11,551 nucleotides of DNA, from positions 1 through 11,551 of the forward strand of contig JAGMES010000133.1 in NCBI GenBank assembly GCA_023128035.1, read 5' to 3'. Origin of the DNA: Halanaerobiales bacterium (GTDB lineage Bacteria; Bacillota_F; Halanaerobiia; DY22613). The notes below the pieces were generated by a model, which saw nothing but the letters and a program-made list of their open reading frames with translations, was not told the DNA's origin and did not search any database. The translations under genes were made by a program, and so were the position numbers. This document shows, piece by piece, positions 6,531 through 11,551 of this stretch; the stretch's first letter is position 1; every line of letters begins with the position of its first letter.

Positions 6531-8045
6531 CTATTTATATTGAATATAATAAGCTTGAACATACTTGTCAGGTCTTGGTTCCCAGATGACATTATTCTTA
6601 ACACCATAAAGATCTTCTTGATAGTGAAGTGGAATCTGTACAACATCATCCATCGCTAACTTTACAGCCTCTTGCATTACTTTTAGTCTCTTTTCAGGAT
6701 CAATAATAGTTGAAGATTCTTCAACCAAACGATCTACTTCTAAATTACTATAGTTACCTAGATTAAATCTACCATATTTATCATCTGGAGTATGCAAAAG
6801 CCCGTTTAAAGTTCCAATACCATCACCATTGGAGTTTGACCAACCCAAAAGATAGAAATTAGTATTTTTAGCTAATACTTTATTAAAATACGATGCTTTC
6901 GGTTGAACTTCCAAATTTATTTTTATTCCAACTTTAGCTAACTGGATAGCAACTGCCTGAACAATTTGACCATCATTTACATATCTATCATTAGGAGCGT
7001 CTAAAGTTATTTCAAATCCATTTGGATAACCTGCTTCTTTTAATAACTCTTTTGCTTTCTCTGGATCATATGCAACCCGTTTAATTTCAGGATTATATCC
7101 AAAGATAAAATCTGGGTAGAATTGACCTGCTGGATATGCATGCTCACTCATTACATATTTAACAATTTCATCTTCATTAATTGCATAATATACTGCTTGT
7201 CTAACTTTTAGATTAGCAAAAGGACCTTCCTGTGTATTCATACCTAAAAAGATTAAACGCATGCTTGGACGAGGAACTACTTGAACGTTTTTCTTCTTCT
7301 TAACTCTATCAACATCTTGAACTGGTAAATCTATTACAATTTCAGCTTCACCACTTAAGAGAGCAGCAACACGGGTAGCGGCATTAGGTATTGGCTTAAA
7401 AGTAACTTCTTCAATTTGAGCTTTACCATTCCAATATTGATCAAAAGCAGTTAATGTTAATGCATTATCTTTAACCCACTTTTTCAATTTATAGGGGCCA
7501 GTACCATTTGGATGATTTGTTAAGTATTGATCATCATGCTGCTCAACATATTCTTTTGAATAAATCCAAATACTCTTTAATTTCCGTGCTAAGATCGGGA
7601 ACGGACTCTCAGTCTTTATCTCAACTGTATAAGAATCAATCTTTTTAACTGAAACGATCTCCGCTACATCAGATTTAAGTTGAGATTTAGGATGATTCAT
7701 TGTTCGATCAAGAGAGAAAAGAACATCATCAGCGTCAAAGGTATCACCATTATGAAAAACAACACCTTTACGAAGATTAAATACCCAGGTTAAATCATCT
7801 GGATTTTCCCAAGATTCAGCCAAACCTGGTAGTACATTCATTTTATTATCAAGAGCTGTTAAAGCCTCAAAAATATTTGCATTAACTGAATTAGTAGGAG
7901 TCTCATTATACGTTAATGGGTCTAATGTTAGTGCATCAGAACTTGTAGCAATCGTAATTTGACTATCTTCAGCTAAGATCATAGTTGAACTCATTATTAA
8001 TATACAGATAACACCAAAAAACATTTTCAAAATTTTCTTTTTCAT
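6531..8045 (-). CDS. dppA: Extracytoplasmic peptide-binding protein, SBP_bac_5 (DppA/OppA/GsiB-like)
   Basis: A 504-residue solute receptor of the cluster C family that captures the substrate and delivers it to DppBC. An N-terminal signal peptide (MKKKILKM, hydrophobic core about 8-22) has a likely signal peptidase I site ILA|ED after residue 25. No lipobox is convincing: C14 is preceded by GVI, not LSG/LAG-like residues. The mature domain opens with the family pattern ITIATSSDALTLDPLTYNE and the signature AESWENPDDLTWVFNLRKGV (about 77-96), then FHNGDTFDADDVLFSLDR and GTGPYKLKKW. The N-terminus is somewhat like glutathione/dipeptide receptors, but the ligand cannot be assigned. ATG lies 8 nt after GAGGAGG. 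It is the first gene of the operon and is preceded by a long structured leader. In a monoderm such proteins are normally lipoproteins; a soluble form suggests a periplasm. Confidence 0.92.
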   Translation of the reverse strand: MKKKILKMFFGVICILIMSSTMILAEDSQITIATSSDALTLDPLTYNETPTNSVNANIFEALTALDNKMNVLPGLAESWENPDDLTWVFNLRKGVVFHNGDTFDADDVLFSLDRTMNHPKSQLKSDVAEIVSVKKIDSYTVEIKTESPFPILARKLKSIWIYSKEYVEQHDDQYLTNHPNGTGPYKLKKWVKDNALTLTAFDQYWNGKAQIEEVTFKPIPNAATRVAALLSGEAEIVIDLPVQDVDRVKKKKNVQVVPRPSMRLIFLGMNTQEGPFANLKVRQAVYYAINEDEIVKYVMSEHAYPAGQFYPDFIFGYNPEIKRVAYDPEKAKELLKEAGYPNGFEITLDAPNDRYVNDGQIVQAVAIQLAKVGIKINLEVQPKASYFNKVLAKNTNFYLLGWSNSNGDGIGTLNGLLHTPDDKYGRFNLGNYSNLEVDRLVEESSTIIDPEKRLKVMQEAVKLAMDDVVQIPLHYQEDLYGVKNNVIWEPRPDKYVQAYYIQYK

Positions 8046-8110
8046 ACTTTATTCCTCCTCAATTCTTCATACTCATTGTTTAGTTTAAATTTTTCATACA
8101 TTTGCGTCAT
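8042..8110 (-). CDS. Possible 22-residue leader ORF overlapping the binding-protein start
   Basis: An ATG-initiated ORF of 22 codons begins MTQMYEKF and ends ELRRNKV. Its TGA overlaps the ATG of the binding-protein gene (ATGA), and its last codons cover that gene's Shine-Dalgarno sequence. The geometry would allow translational coupling. Against it, only a weak GAGAG lies before its ATG, and the peptide resembles nothing I recognise. It may be a chance ORF. Confidence 0.25.
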   Translation of the reverse strand: MTQMYEKFKLNNEYEELRRNKV

Positions 8111-8263
8111 ACTCTCTACTAAATACTACTATTAGCCCTCCTTCCGAGTTATTTATTTTAAGAAATTTATATATGTATTCAGCGTTTTTAGCTTAATTCC
8201 TCCTAAGTTCTATAAAGTAATAATCTTTAATGTTTTCTGATAATCAAACAACATTTTTGGAAG

Positions 8264-8366
8264 GCATAATTCTCCTAACTTCTGTAAGTGGGGATAAACT
8301 ACTTGTTAGAATTACCTTTCGGTAGAGTCCACTTCTTGAAGGGGCGAAATCTCCTTCCGAAAGTTG
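8264..8366 (-). ncRNA. Candidate structured RNA element upstream of the dpp operon
   Basis: On the minus strand a CTTTCG/CGAAAG stem (8360-8365 region with 8316-8321) stacks on GAAGG/CCTTC (8352-8356 with 8338-8342). A TACC/GGTA stem (8313-8324) capped by a GAAA tetraloop is an alternative or neighbouring fold. A further TAATTCT/AGAATTA stem (8267-8273 with 8306-8313 region, bulged) encloses the rest, and AAGTGG at 8286-8291 could pair with CCACTT at 8329-8334 as a pseudoknot. It matches no riboswitch class I can recall. It could also be a decayed IS200/IS605 end, since GTGGGGATAAACTAC at 8288-8302 resembles such ends. Confidence 0.35.
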
Positions 8367-8377
8367 TTAAACTTAAG

Positions 8378-8400
8378 ATGTAATAACGTAGTTATTACAT
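8378..8400. promoter_or_regulatory. Perfect 10-bp inverted repeat, possible operator
   Basis: Arms ATGTAATAAC (8378-8387) and GTTATTACAT (8391-8400) are perfect, separated by GTA; a flanking G-C pair extends it. The dyad length and short spacer suit a dimeric regulator. It lies just downstream of the terminator at 8407-8442 and at the 5' end of the dpp leader. The cognate regulator is not in the window, and it could instead be a plain RNA hairpin. Confidence 0.4.
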
Positions 8401-8406
8401 CGACTT

Positions 8407-8442
8407 AATAAAAGACTTCAGAAAGTCCTGAAGTCTTTTATT
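8407..8442 (-). terminator. Rho-independent terminator after the YjdF-like gene
   Basis: Perfect 15-pair arms (8407-8421 and 8428-8442) with a six-base loop; the GC-bearing core is GACTTCAG/CTGAAGTC followed by TTTTATT on either strand. It lies about 46 nt after the stop of the membrane protein gene on the minus strand and separates it from the dpp operon. It would also stop plus-strand transcripts. Confidence 0.85.
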
Positions 8443-8488
8443 CTTCGCTTATGAAATAGTTCCTTTTTGAAGCAAAATTATTATCTTT

Positions 8489-9148
8489 CTAAATTTCGTT
8501 ATCTAAATTTTTCAACAAAAACTTTTCCATTAATTTTGTTGCATATGTCTCTCTACCACTTTTTATGTATAAATAGCCAGTAATTGAAGCAAACAAAGCT
8601 CCTAATGAATCTACAATTAAATCCCACATAGTATCAACTAGCCCCGATTTCTGCATATTCCTCCCAAAACAACTATCCATAATGAACTCATATATCTCCC
8701 AAAGTGCACCGATAGACAGAGCAAATGTAAAAGAAAAAATTGCAATAAAGATTGGACTTAAAGCTACACTGATTTTTTTCTCTCGATTAAATATATAGAC
8801 TAACATAAATCCCACAAATCCCAACATTACTCCGGAAAATATATGTAACAGTATATCCCACCACCAATATTTTTCATAATAGTCATGAAACTCACCAAAA
8901 TACTGAGATGCAAAAAGAAATATTAATATAATCAAATGAAATTCTGGAATCAAGTAAATATTATTTTTCTTAGCTATAATAGAAGGGATGAATGTTAAAA
9001 GTAATGTTAATATTGCATTAAAAAAATTCATCCAATTACCTGATATAATAGTTCCTATAATAGCTAACATAAGAAGCATTCTAAAAAAAATTATAAATAG
9101 GACCACACGTTTATCTATTTTCTTATTTGGTCTTGTTTTTTTCGTCAT
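8489..9148 (-). CDS. Six-helix membrane protein, YjdF/DUF2238-like
   Basis: A 219-residue integral membrane protein of unknown function. A short basic N-terminus (TKKTRPNKKIDKR) is followed by hydrophobic helices at about 15-36, 42-60, 68-84, 99-120, 129-150 and 178-196. Conserved polar motifs sit at membrane edges: WWDILLHIFSG (96-106), WEIYEF (150-155) and DTMWDLIVDSLGA (172-184). These recall the YjdF/DUF2238 family, where Asp, His and Glu recur at such places; I infer membership from the pattern only. The ATG at 9148 is chosen because GGAGGTGAG precedes it by 7 nt; an in-frame TTG at 9163 lies upstream of that SD. It has its own promoter at the MITE-like repeat and its own terminator, so it is a single-gene unit. 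A VanZ-like assignment is less good, as the motif order differs. Confidence 0.7.
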   Translation of the reverse strand: MTKKTRPNKKIDKRVVLFIIFFRMLLMLAIIGTIISGNWMNFFNAILTLLLTFIPSIIAKKNNIYLIPEFHLIILIFLFASQYFGEFHDYYEKYWWWDILLHIFSGVMLGFVGFMLVYIFNREKKISVALSPIFIAIFSFTFALSIGALWEIYEFIMDSCFGRNMQKSGLVDTMWDLIVDSLGALFASITGYLYIKSGRETYATKLMEKFLLKNLDNEI

Positions 9149-9204
9149 AAACTCACCTCCCAAACTTACTGGTCGCTGTTTTTCTAATCAAATGAATTAT
9201 GTCT

Positions 9205-9233
9205 ATTATAATAGTATGATTAGCCCACAAAAA
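9205..9233 (-). promoter_or_regulatory. Promoter of the YjdF-like gene, partly inside the palindromic element
   Basis: A perfect -10 TATAAT (9210-9205) lies 17 nt after TTTTTG (9233-9228), a partial match to TTGACA. The -35 lies within the terminal repeat of the 9211-9346 element, while the -10 touches its edge. This predicts a start near 9198 and a leader of about 50 nt before the GGAGG ribosome binding site. Confidence 0.55.
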
Positions 9234-9346
9234 GTAGTCCCACAAGTACTCACATACCATATATAGCTCTGAATTAGGCAGTTTCAGTACTATACATGGT
9301 ATGTAAGTTTTTGTGCCGACTACTTTTTGTGGGCTAATCATATTAT
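9211..9346. mobile_element. MITE-like palindromic element, about 136 bp
   Basis: The arms 9211-9239 and 9318-9346 are inverted repeats matching at 28 of 29 positions, with 24 perfect (9216-9239 against 9318-9341, beginning ATGATTAGCCCACAAAAAG). The interior is also self-complementary: CATACCAT around 9253-9260 pairs with ATGGTATG around 9296-9303, and CTGAA (9269-9273) with TTCAG (9283-9287). The whole can fold into one long hairpin with a loop of about nine bases. It has no coding capacity. Size and structure fit a non-autonomous inverted-repeat element; I see no clear target duplication and no parent transposase, so the family is unknown. Confidence 0.65.
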
Positions 9347-9384
9347 GAAAAAACAGGGATATTTTTTAAAATTTTGACCTCAGT

Positions 9385-10275
9385 TTATTTCTTCATTTTA
9401 TCTTGCAAATCTCTTTTCCGTTTAACCATCTCCTTAAATTGCACATCAAGTTCCTGATATTCAGGGTCTTCTGCAGAGAAATCGTTAAATTTACTAAGCA
9501 CCACTGTCATCCGATTTTGTAGTATCATCAGTTCTTCTTTCACTTTTTCAAGAGAGTTCCCTTTTTCTTTGGTTTTCTTTTGCTCATACTCATAGAAATT
9601 ACCTTCAAATTTCCGGATCTGTTCATCATTAAACACCAAAAATCTATTACATAATTTTTCTAACATATACCGATCATGAGAAACAATGAACATCGTTCCC
9701 TCATAGGTCAATAATGCTTCTTCTAACTCTTCGCGACTAAACAGATCAAGATGGTTGCTCGGTTCATCTAGAATGAGTAAAACTGACTTATTCAAAATCA
9801 AATTAGCCAGTTTTACTCTAATCCTCTCTCCCATACTTAATTGTTTGATCTTTTTGTAAATCATAGTTTCATCAAGTCCCATATTTGCCAATATACATCT
9901 AGCAAAATCTATAAAAGTATATGCTTCCAATCCGAGTATCTCTAAAACAGTCTGGTCTATATTTAAATCAGAAATATCCTGACTCAAACAACCAATTTTT
10001 GCTGACGGACTTATCCAGATCTTTCCTTCATCCAATTGCGCATCACCTAGAATAAGCTTAATTAGTGTTGTCTTCCCACAGTCATTTGGCCCAAGTAATC
10101 CAACTTTTTCACCACGTTGAATACAAAATGAGCTACCTTGAAATAAAACACGTTCGCCAAATTGTTTTTTAATTTCATCTGCTTGTAAAATTCGTTTTCC
10201 ATGTTTTGAAGCATCTTTGAAAATAAAATTAACTTTTTGCTCCTCTTTTGGTTTTTTTACACCTTCCTCTGCCAT
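9385..10275 (-). CDS. Surviving ABC2 half of the broken ABC-F gene
   Basis: This 296-codon ORF is the only long intact part of the pseudogene; its ATG is an internal Met of the linker end, not the native start, and has no clear SD. It holds a complete ABC domain: Walker A GPNDCGKTT (62-70), signature LSMGE (146-150), Walker B LLILDEP (166-172) with E171, and H200 in VSHDRY. It ends with a charged coiled-coil tail (about 232-296). The LSMGE signature differs from LSGGE, and the Walker A carries Asp where Gly is usual; both may be family variation or early decay. Whether it is expressed as a half-protein is unknown; ABC-F proteins work with two ABC domains in one chain. Confidence 0.55.
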   Translation of the reverse strand: MAEEGVKKPKEEQKVNFIFKDASKHGKRILQADEIKKQFGERVLFQGSSFCIQRGEKVGLLGPNDCGKTTLIKLILGDAQLDEGKIWISPSAKIGCLSQDISDLNIDQTVLEILGLEAYTFIDFARCILANMGLDETMIYKKIKQLSMGERIRVKLANLILNKSVLLILDEPSNHLDLFSREELEEALLTYEGTMFIVSHDRYMLEKLCNRFLVFNDEQIRKFEGNFYEYEQKKTKEKGNSLEKVKEELMILQNRMTVVLSKFNDFSAEDPEYQELDVQFKEMVKRKRDLQDKMKK

Positions 10276-10280
10276 TCTAT

Positions 10281-10508
10281 CTAAACGTTTATTCTAGACT
10301 TAATGGCAGTATCCATTTTCACGTCACCCTTTTTTCCTGCTTCGCGATGTGCTTTAGCTGACCAGGTCTTAAGTCGATTAATTTCATTCTCAATCTTTGT
10401 CTGTTTCTTTTTATGTTCAAAATATTGATGGAGTTGATTTTCATATTGACGTACCTTCTCAGCACGATAATAAGAATAATTTCCTGAATAGCTTTTAGCC
10501 ATGCCATC
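10281..10508 (-). pseudogene. Linker fragment of the broken ABC-F gene
   Basis: The readable segment SYSGNYSYYRAEKVRQYENQ and the following charged helix up to KSRI are the interdomain linker that in ABC-F proteins reaches the ribosomal P-site tRNA and peptidyl-transferase region. Its apparent ATG is created by the deletion junction with ABC1, in a different frame from the LSGGE motif. It stops at TAG 10281-10283 because of the one-base deletion before ABC2. It is a remnant and not a separate gene. Confidence 0.75.
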
Positions 10509-10778
10509 TTCGTCTTCTCACCACCACTTAATCCGTTAAATCGATCCTCCTGCCATTTTTGAACTTTTTCAAGGCCTAAAGTTTTTATAGTTGTAAAAAA
10601 GTCTTTAGTTCAATCTATATGATCATTCCCTTCAATAAACTCATTAAAAAGATATGCTTTCGATTGTAGCAGATAATCAATTTTTCGTAAGACCTCTATA
10701 TCTGCAAAAGATTTTTTGATATCACGACAACTTAATAAAAGCATAAAAATTCCCCCTTTTTTACATAAAATAAGACAC

Positions 10779-10813
10779 AAAAAAAGCCACAACTAGTTAA
10801 AACCAGTTATGGC
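10779..10813 (-). terminator. Leader terminator of the ABC-F attenuator
   Basis: The stem of 11-13 pairs begins GCCATAACTGG and closes with AACTAGTTGTGGC (10813-10786, minus strand). It is followed directly by seven U residues (10785-10779). It lies 35 nt before the ABC-F start codon, so it must be read through for expression. Confidence 0.85.
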
Positions 10814-10973
10814 AGAAAGTGTTACTTTGATAACACTAAATAAAGCAAAATGATATTTTGCTCGAATTGTTTAGATTATTTAAGTTAGTACGCCTAAAAA
10901 AAGGCATACTATCCCTGCGCAGGTTGGTTTCAACCAGTCTTTTCGTAAATATTAAATTACTTAGAAAAGACAA

Positions 10974-10985
10974 TTATTTGCGCAT
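10974..10985 (-). CDS. Three-residue leader peptide ORF (Met-Arg-Lys)
   Basis: ATG CGC AAA TAA, preceded by a strong SD (AGAAAGGAG, ending 6 nt before the ATG). It sits about 30 nt from the predicted transcription start and directly before the first leader hairpin. An optimal SD on a three-codon ORF makes sense as a ribosome sensor: an antibiotic that stalls ribosomes at or just after initiation would park one over the hairpin. Very short leader ORFs are known before other ABC-F resistance genes. The peptide itself is unlikely to have a function. Confidence 0.7.
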   Translation of the reverse strand: MRK

Positions 10986-11021
10986 CGTGTACTCCTTTCT
11001 AAATTTTTACTTTATATGTTA

Positions 11022-11050
11022 ATAATAATATACTTTTCATGCTATGTCTA
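11022..11050 (-). promoter_or_regulatory. Promoter of the ABC-F attenuator
   Basis: TAGACA (11050-11045) and TATTAT (11027-11022) are each five of six to the sigma-A consensus, with the optimal 17-nt spacer. Start predicted near 11015. The -35 box lies only about 13 nt after the stop codon of the PII-like gene, in a stretch with no terminator that I can see, so some read-through from that gene is possible. Confidence 0.65.
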
Positions 11051-11062
11051 GGTTAAAGCCGA

Positions 11063-11422
11063 TTAATCTTCAACAACACCCAAATCCATGTTAAAACCAT
11101 AACACTTCATTACAGGTATCACAAACATAAATCCTACACCGACATCAGTAATTCCATGAATTCTTTCTTTCAATTCATGAATAACCTCATCTAATTTTTC
11201 TTCAGTTCTTATAACACTAACAATAGTTTTATTATAAGGCTGATGGCCCTCTAATAACTTTCTAATACTAGCAAACATAGTCGCATTAACATGATGTTCC
11301 ATTAATACTTTGCCCATTCCCATACTGTCCCAGGACGTTGCACCAACACCACATTCATAAAATACTTCATGAACATCATCTAATAAATGAACATCATTTA
11401 AAAATAAAAACAAAGCGTACAT
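11063..11422 (-). CDS. Small PII-like (GlnB-fold) protein
   Basis: A 119-residue soluble protein. The ATG at 11422 is preferred, as AAGGGGTGA ends just before it (6-nt spacing), while the in-frame GTG at 11431 lies within that SD. The layout recalls PII signalling proteins: an opening beta strand MYALFLFLND, helix VHLLDDVHEVFYECG, then GATSWDSMGMGK where PII has the start of its T-loop region. A second strand-helix unit follows, KTIVSVIRTEEKLDEVIHELKERI (about 65-88), and a late strand GVGFMFVIPVMKCYG (about 95-109) like the GKIFVLPV strand of PII. The canonical T-loop tyrosine motif is absent, so it is not GlnB or GlnK proper. PII-like proteins often form trimers and bind nucleotides or ions; its ligand is unknown. 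Single gene with its own promoter; no amt or glnA is adjacent. Confidence 0.6.
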   Translation of the reverse strand: MYALFLFLNDVHLLDDVHEVFYECGVGATSWDSMGMGKVLMEHHVNATMFASIRKLLEGHQPYNKTIVSVIRTEEKLDEVIHELKERIHGITDVGVGFMFVIPVMKCYGFNMDLGVVED

Positions 11423-11461
11423 GAAAGTCACCCCTTTGTAAAATCTCTATAACTTTATTTC

Positions 11462-11490
11462 ATAGTACTCTAATTTTACCAATTTGTCAA
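11462..11490 (-). promoter_or_regulatory. Promoter of the PII-like gene
   Basis: A perfect TTGACA -35 (11490-11485), 17-nt spacer and TACTAT -10 (11467-11462, four of six). Start predicted near 11455, giving a leader of about 33 nt that ends in the AAGGGGTGA ribosome binding site. Confidence 0.65.
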
Positions 11491-11551
11491 GCAAGTACTT
11501 TTACACTCAGCTCTAACGAGTAAAAATTTTCGAGATAATAATTCTCATAAA

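Larger units (their letters stand above)
8046..8400 (-). promoter_or_regulatory. Long untranslated leader of the peptide-transport operon
   Basis: About 350 nt without a convincing gene lie between the terminator of the upstream gene and the binding-protein start. From its 5' end it holds a perfect palindrome (8378-8400), a folded block at about 8264-8366, and four purine-rich SD-like motifs. Two are CGGAAGGAG (minus strand of 8351-8359 and 8138-8146); two are variants of GAACTTAGGAGGAATTAAGC (8191-8210) and its near copy at 8264-8282. A seven-codon ORF MPSKNVV (8267-8244) follows the second pair's distal copy. No promoter with both boxes close to consensus was found, so the transcription start is unknown. 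Confidence 0.5.
9385..10744 (-). pseudogene. Broken ABC-F ribosome-protection (antibiotic resistance type) gene
   Basis: The remains are in the right order for an ABC-F protein. The N-terminus MLLLSCRDIKKSFADIEVL begins at 10744 after GGGGGAA. It then jumps to late ABC1 sequence (KAYLFNEFIEG), so the Walker A loop is lost. An in-frame TGA follows (probably a former Trp TGG), then the ABC1 signature NGLSGGEKTKMAW (about 10490-10535). The Walker B and H-loop segment is deleted: the frame changes and the sequence resumes in the linker, KSYSGNYSYYRAEKVRQYE (from about 10495). Linker and ABC2 are separated by a one-base deletion near 10284-10290: reading ...KSRI, frame shift, RLDRMAEEG restores the usual motif. 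ABC-F proteins of this kind free ribosomes from lincosamides, pleuromutilins and streptogramins A; with one ATPase domain ruined it should not work. The regulatory leader upstream is intact. Confidence 0.88.
10745..11014 (-). promoter_or_regulatory. Ribosome-mediated attenuator leader of the ABC-F gene
   Basis: About 270 nt of leader RNA contain a tiny ORF followed by a ladder of hairpins. In order they are GTCTTTTC/GAAAAGAC (10964-10971 with 10937-10944), GGTTG/CAACC (10922-10935), a 10-pair stem (10886-10895 with 10902-10911), GCAAAAT/ATTTTGC (10845-10861), AGTGTTA/TAACACT (10818-10837) and the terminator (10786-10813). The segment ACTGGTT just after the first hairpin (10938-10932) repeats the terminator's 5' arm and could pair with its 3' arm AACTAGTT (10798-10791), making an antiterminator. 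Drug-stalled ribosomes on the short ORF would mask the first stem and release that segment. This design is established for ABC-F genes such as vmlR, vga and lmo0919; the fold here is my reading. Confidence 0.75.

Noticed and set aside
8046..8400. T-box or other known riboswitch in the dpp leader
   Set aside because: No T-box motif, specifier arrangement or conserved core of the SAM, lysine, FMN, THF, glycine or c-di-GMP classes could be found by eye.
8988..9341. ORFs of 92 (plus) and 62 (minus) codons through the palindromic element and the membrane protein gene
   Set aside because: They are products of the inverted repeat and of the antisense of a real gene, with no protein-like composition or SD.
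9385..10275. A complete single-domain ABC transporter ATPase
   Set aside because: The upstream linker and ABC1 signature are recognisable in other frames, so this is the second half of a broken two-domain ABC-F gene.
10845..10911. Hairpins as a CRISPR-like repeat array
   Set aside because: The hairpins differ in sequence and spacing, and sit in the leader of an ABC-F gene, where attenuator stems are expected.

Overview
The window is AT-rich (about one third G+C by eye). Every credible gene lies on the minus strand, so transcription runs from the right end to the left. Low G+C, strong GGAGG-type ribosome binding sites, a Dpp/Opp peptide ABC operon, a clostridial-type ABC-F gene and a TnpB element all suggest an anaerobic Firmicute. 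The peptide-binding protein has an ordinary signal peptide and no lipobox cysteine, which is unexpected for a monoderm Gram-positive. It would fit a diderm lineage such as Halanaerobiales; that placement is inference.

Right end to middle (11551 to 8400). A small PII-like protein gene (11063-11422) has its own TTGACA promoter. Next comes an apparently complete ribosome-mediated attenuator (about 10760-11050): a promoter, a three-codon leader ORF (Met-Arg-Lys-stop), a series of hairpins, and a Rho-independent terminator just before the start of an ABC-F ribosome-protection gene. That gene (9385-10744) is broken: the first ATPase domain has lost its Walker A and Walker B regions, there is an in-frame stop, and a single-base frameshift precedes an intact second ATPase domain. 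A palindromic MITE-like element (9211-9346) follows and appears to supply the -35 box of a promoter for a six-helix membrane protein of the YjdF/DUF2238 type (8489-9148), which ends at a strong terminator (8407-8442).

Middle to left (8400 to 1390). A long untranslated leader (8046-8400) holds a perfect palindrome, a GNRA-capped RNA-like structure, repeated Shine-Dalgarno-like motifs and two possible tiny ORFs. It precedes a five-gene peptide-transport operon plus hydrolase: periplasmic binding protein (SBP_bac_5), DppB, DppC, DppD, DppF and an M20/carboxypeptidase G2-type metallopeptidase. Spacing is 1-20 bp except for about 104 bp after the binding protein, where a 16-bp hairpin probably sets high binding-protein mRNA relative to the permease. 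The logic is capture of a peptide or acyl-amino acid outside, ATP-driven import, then cytoplasmic hydrolysis by the M20 enzyme.

Left end (1388 to 1). An IS200/IS605-type element carrying only tnpB, in the same orientation, starts directly against the stop codon of the M20 gene. The sequence downstream of tnpB carries three small hairpins, as expected for a right end and omega RNA scaffold; the outer boundary probably lies outside the window. The items most worth a second look are the attenuator left attached to a decayed resistance gene, the TnpB/omega RNA unit with a candidate TTGAC target motif, and the structured leader of the transport operon.
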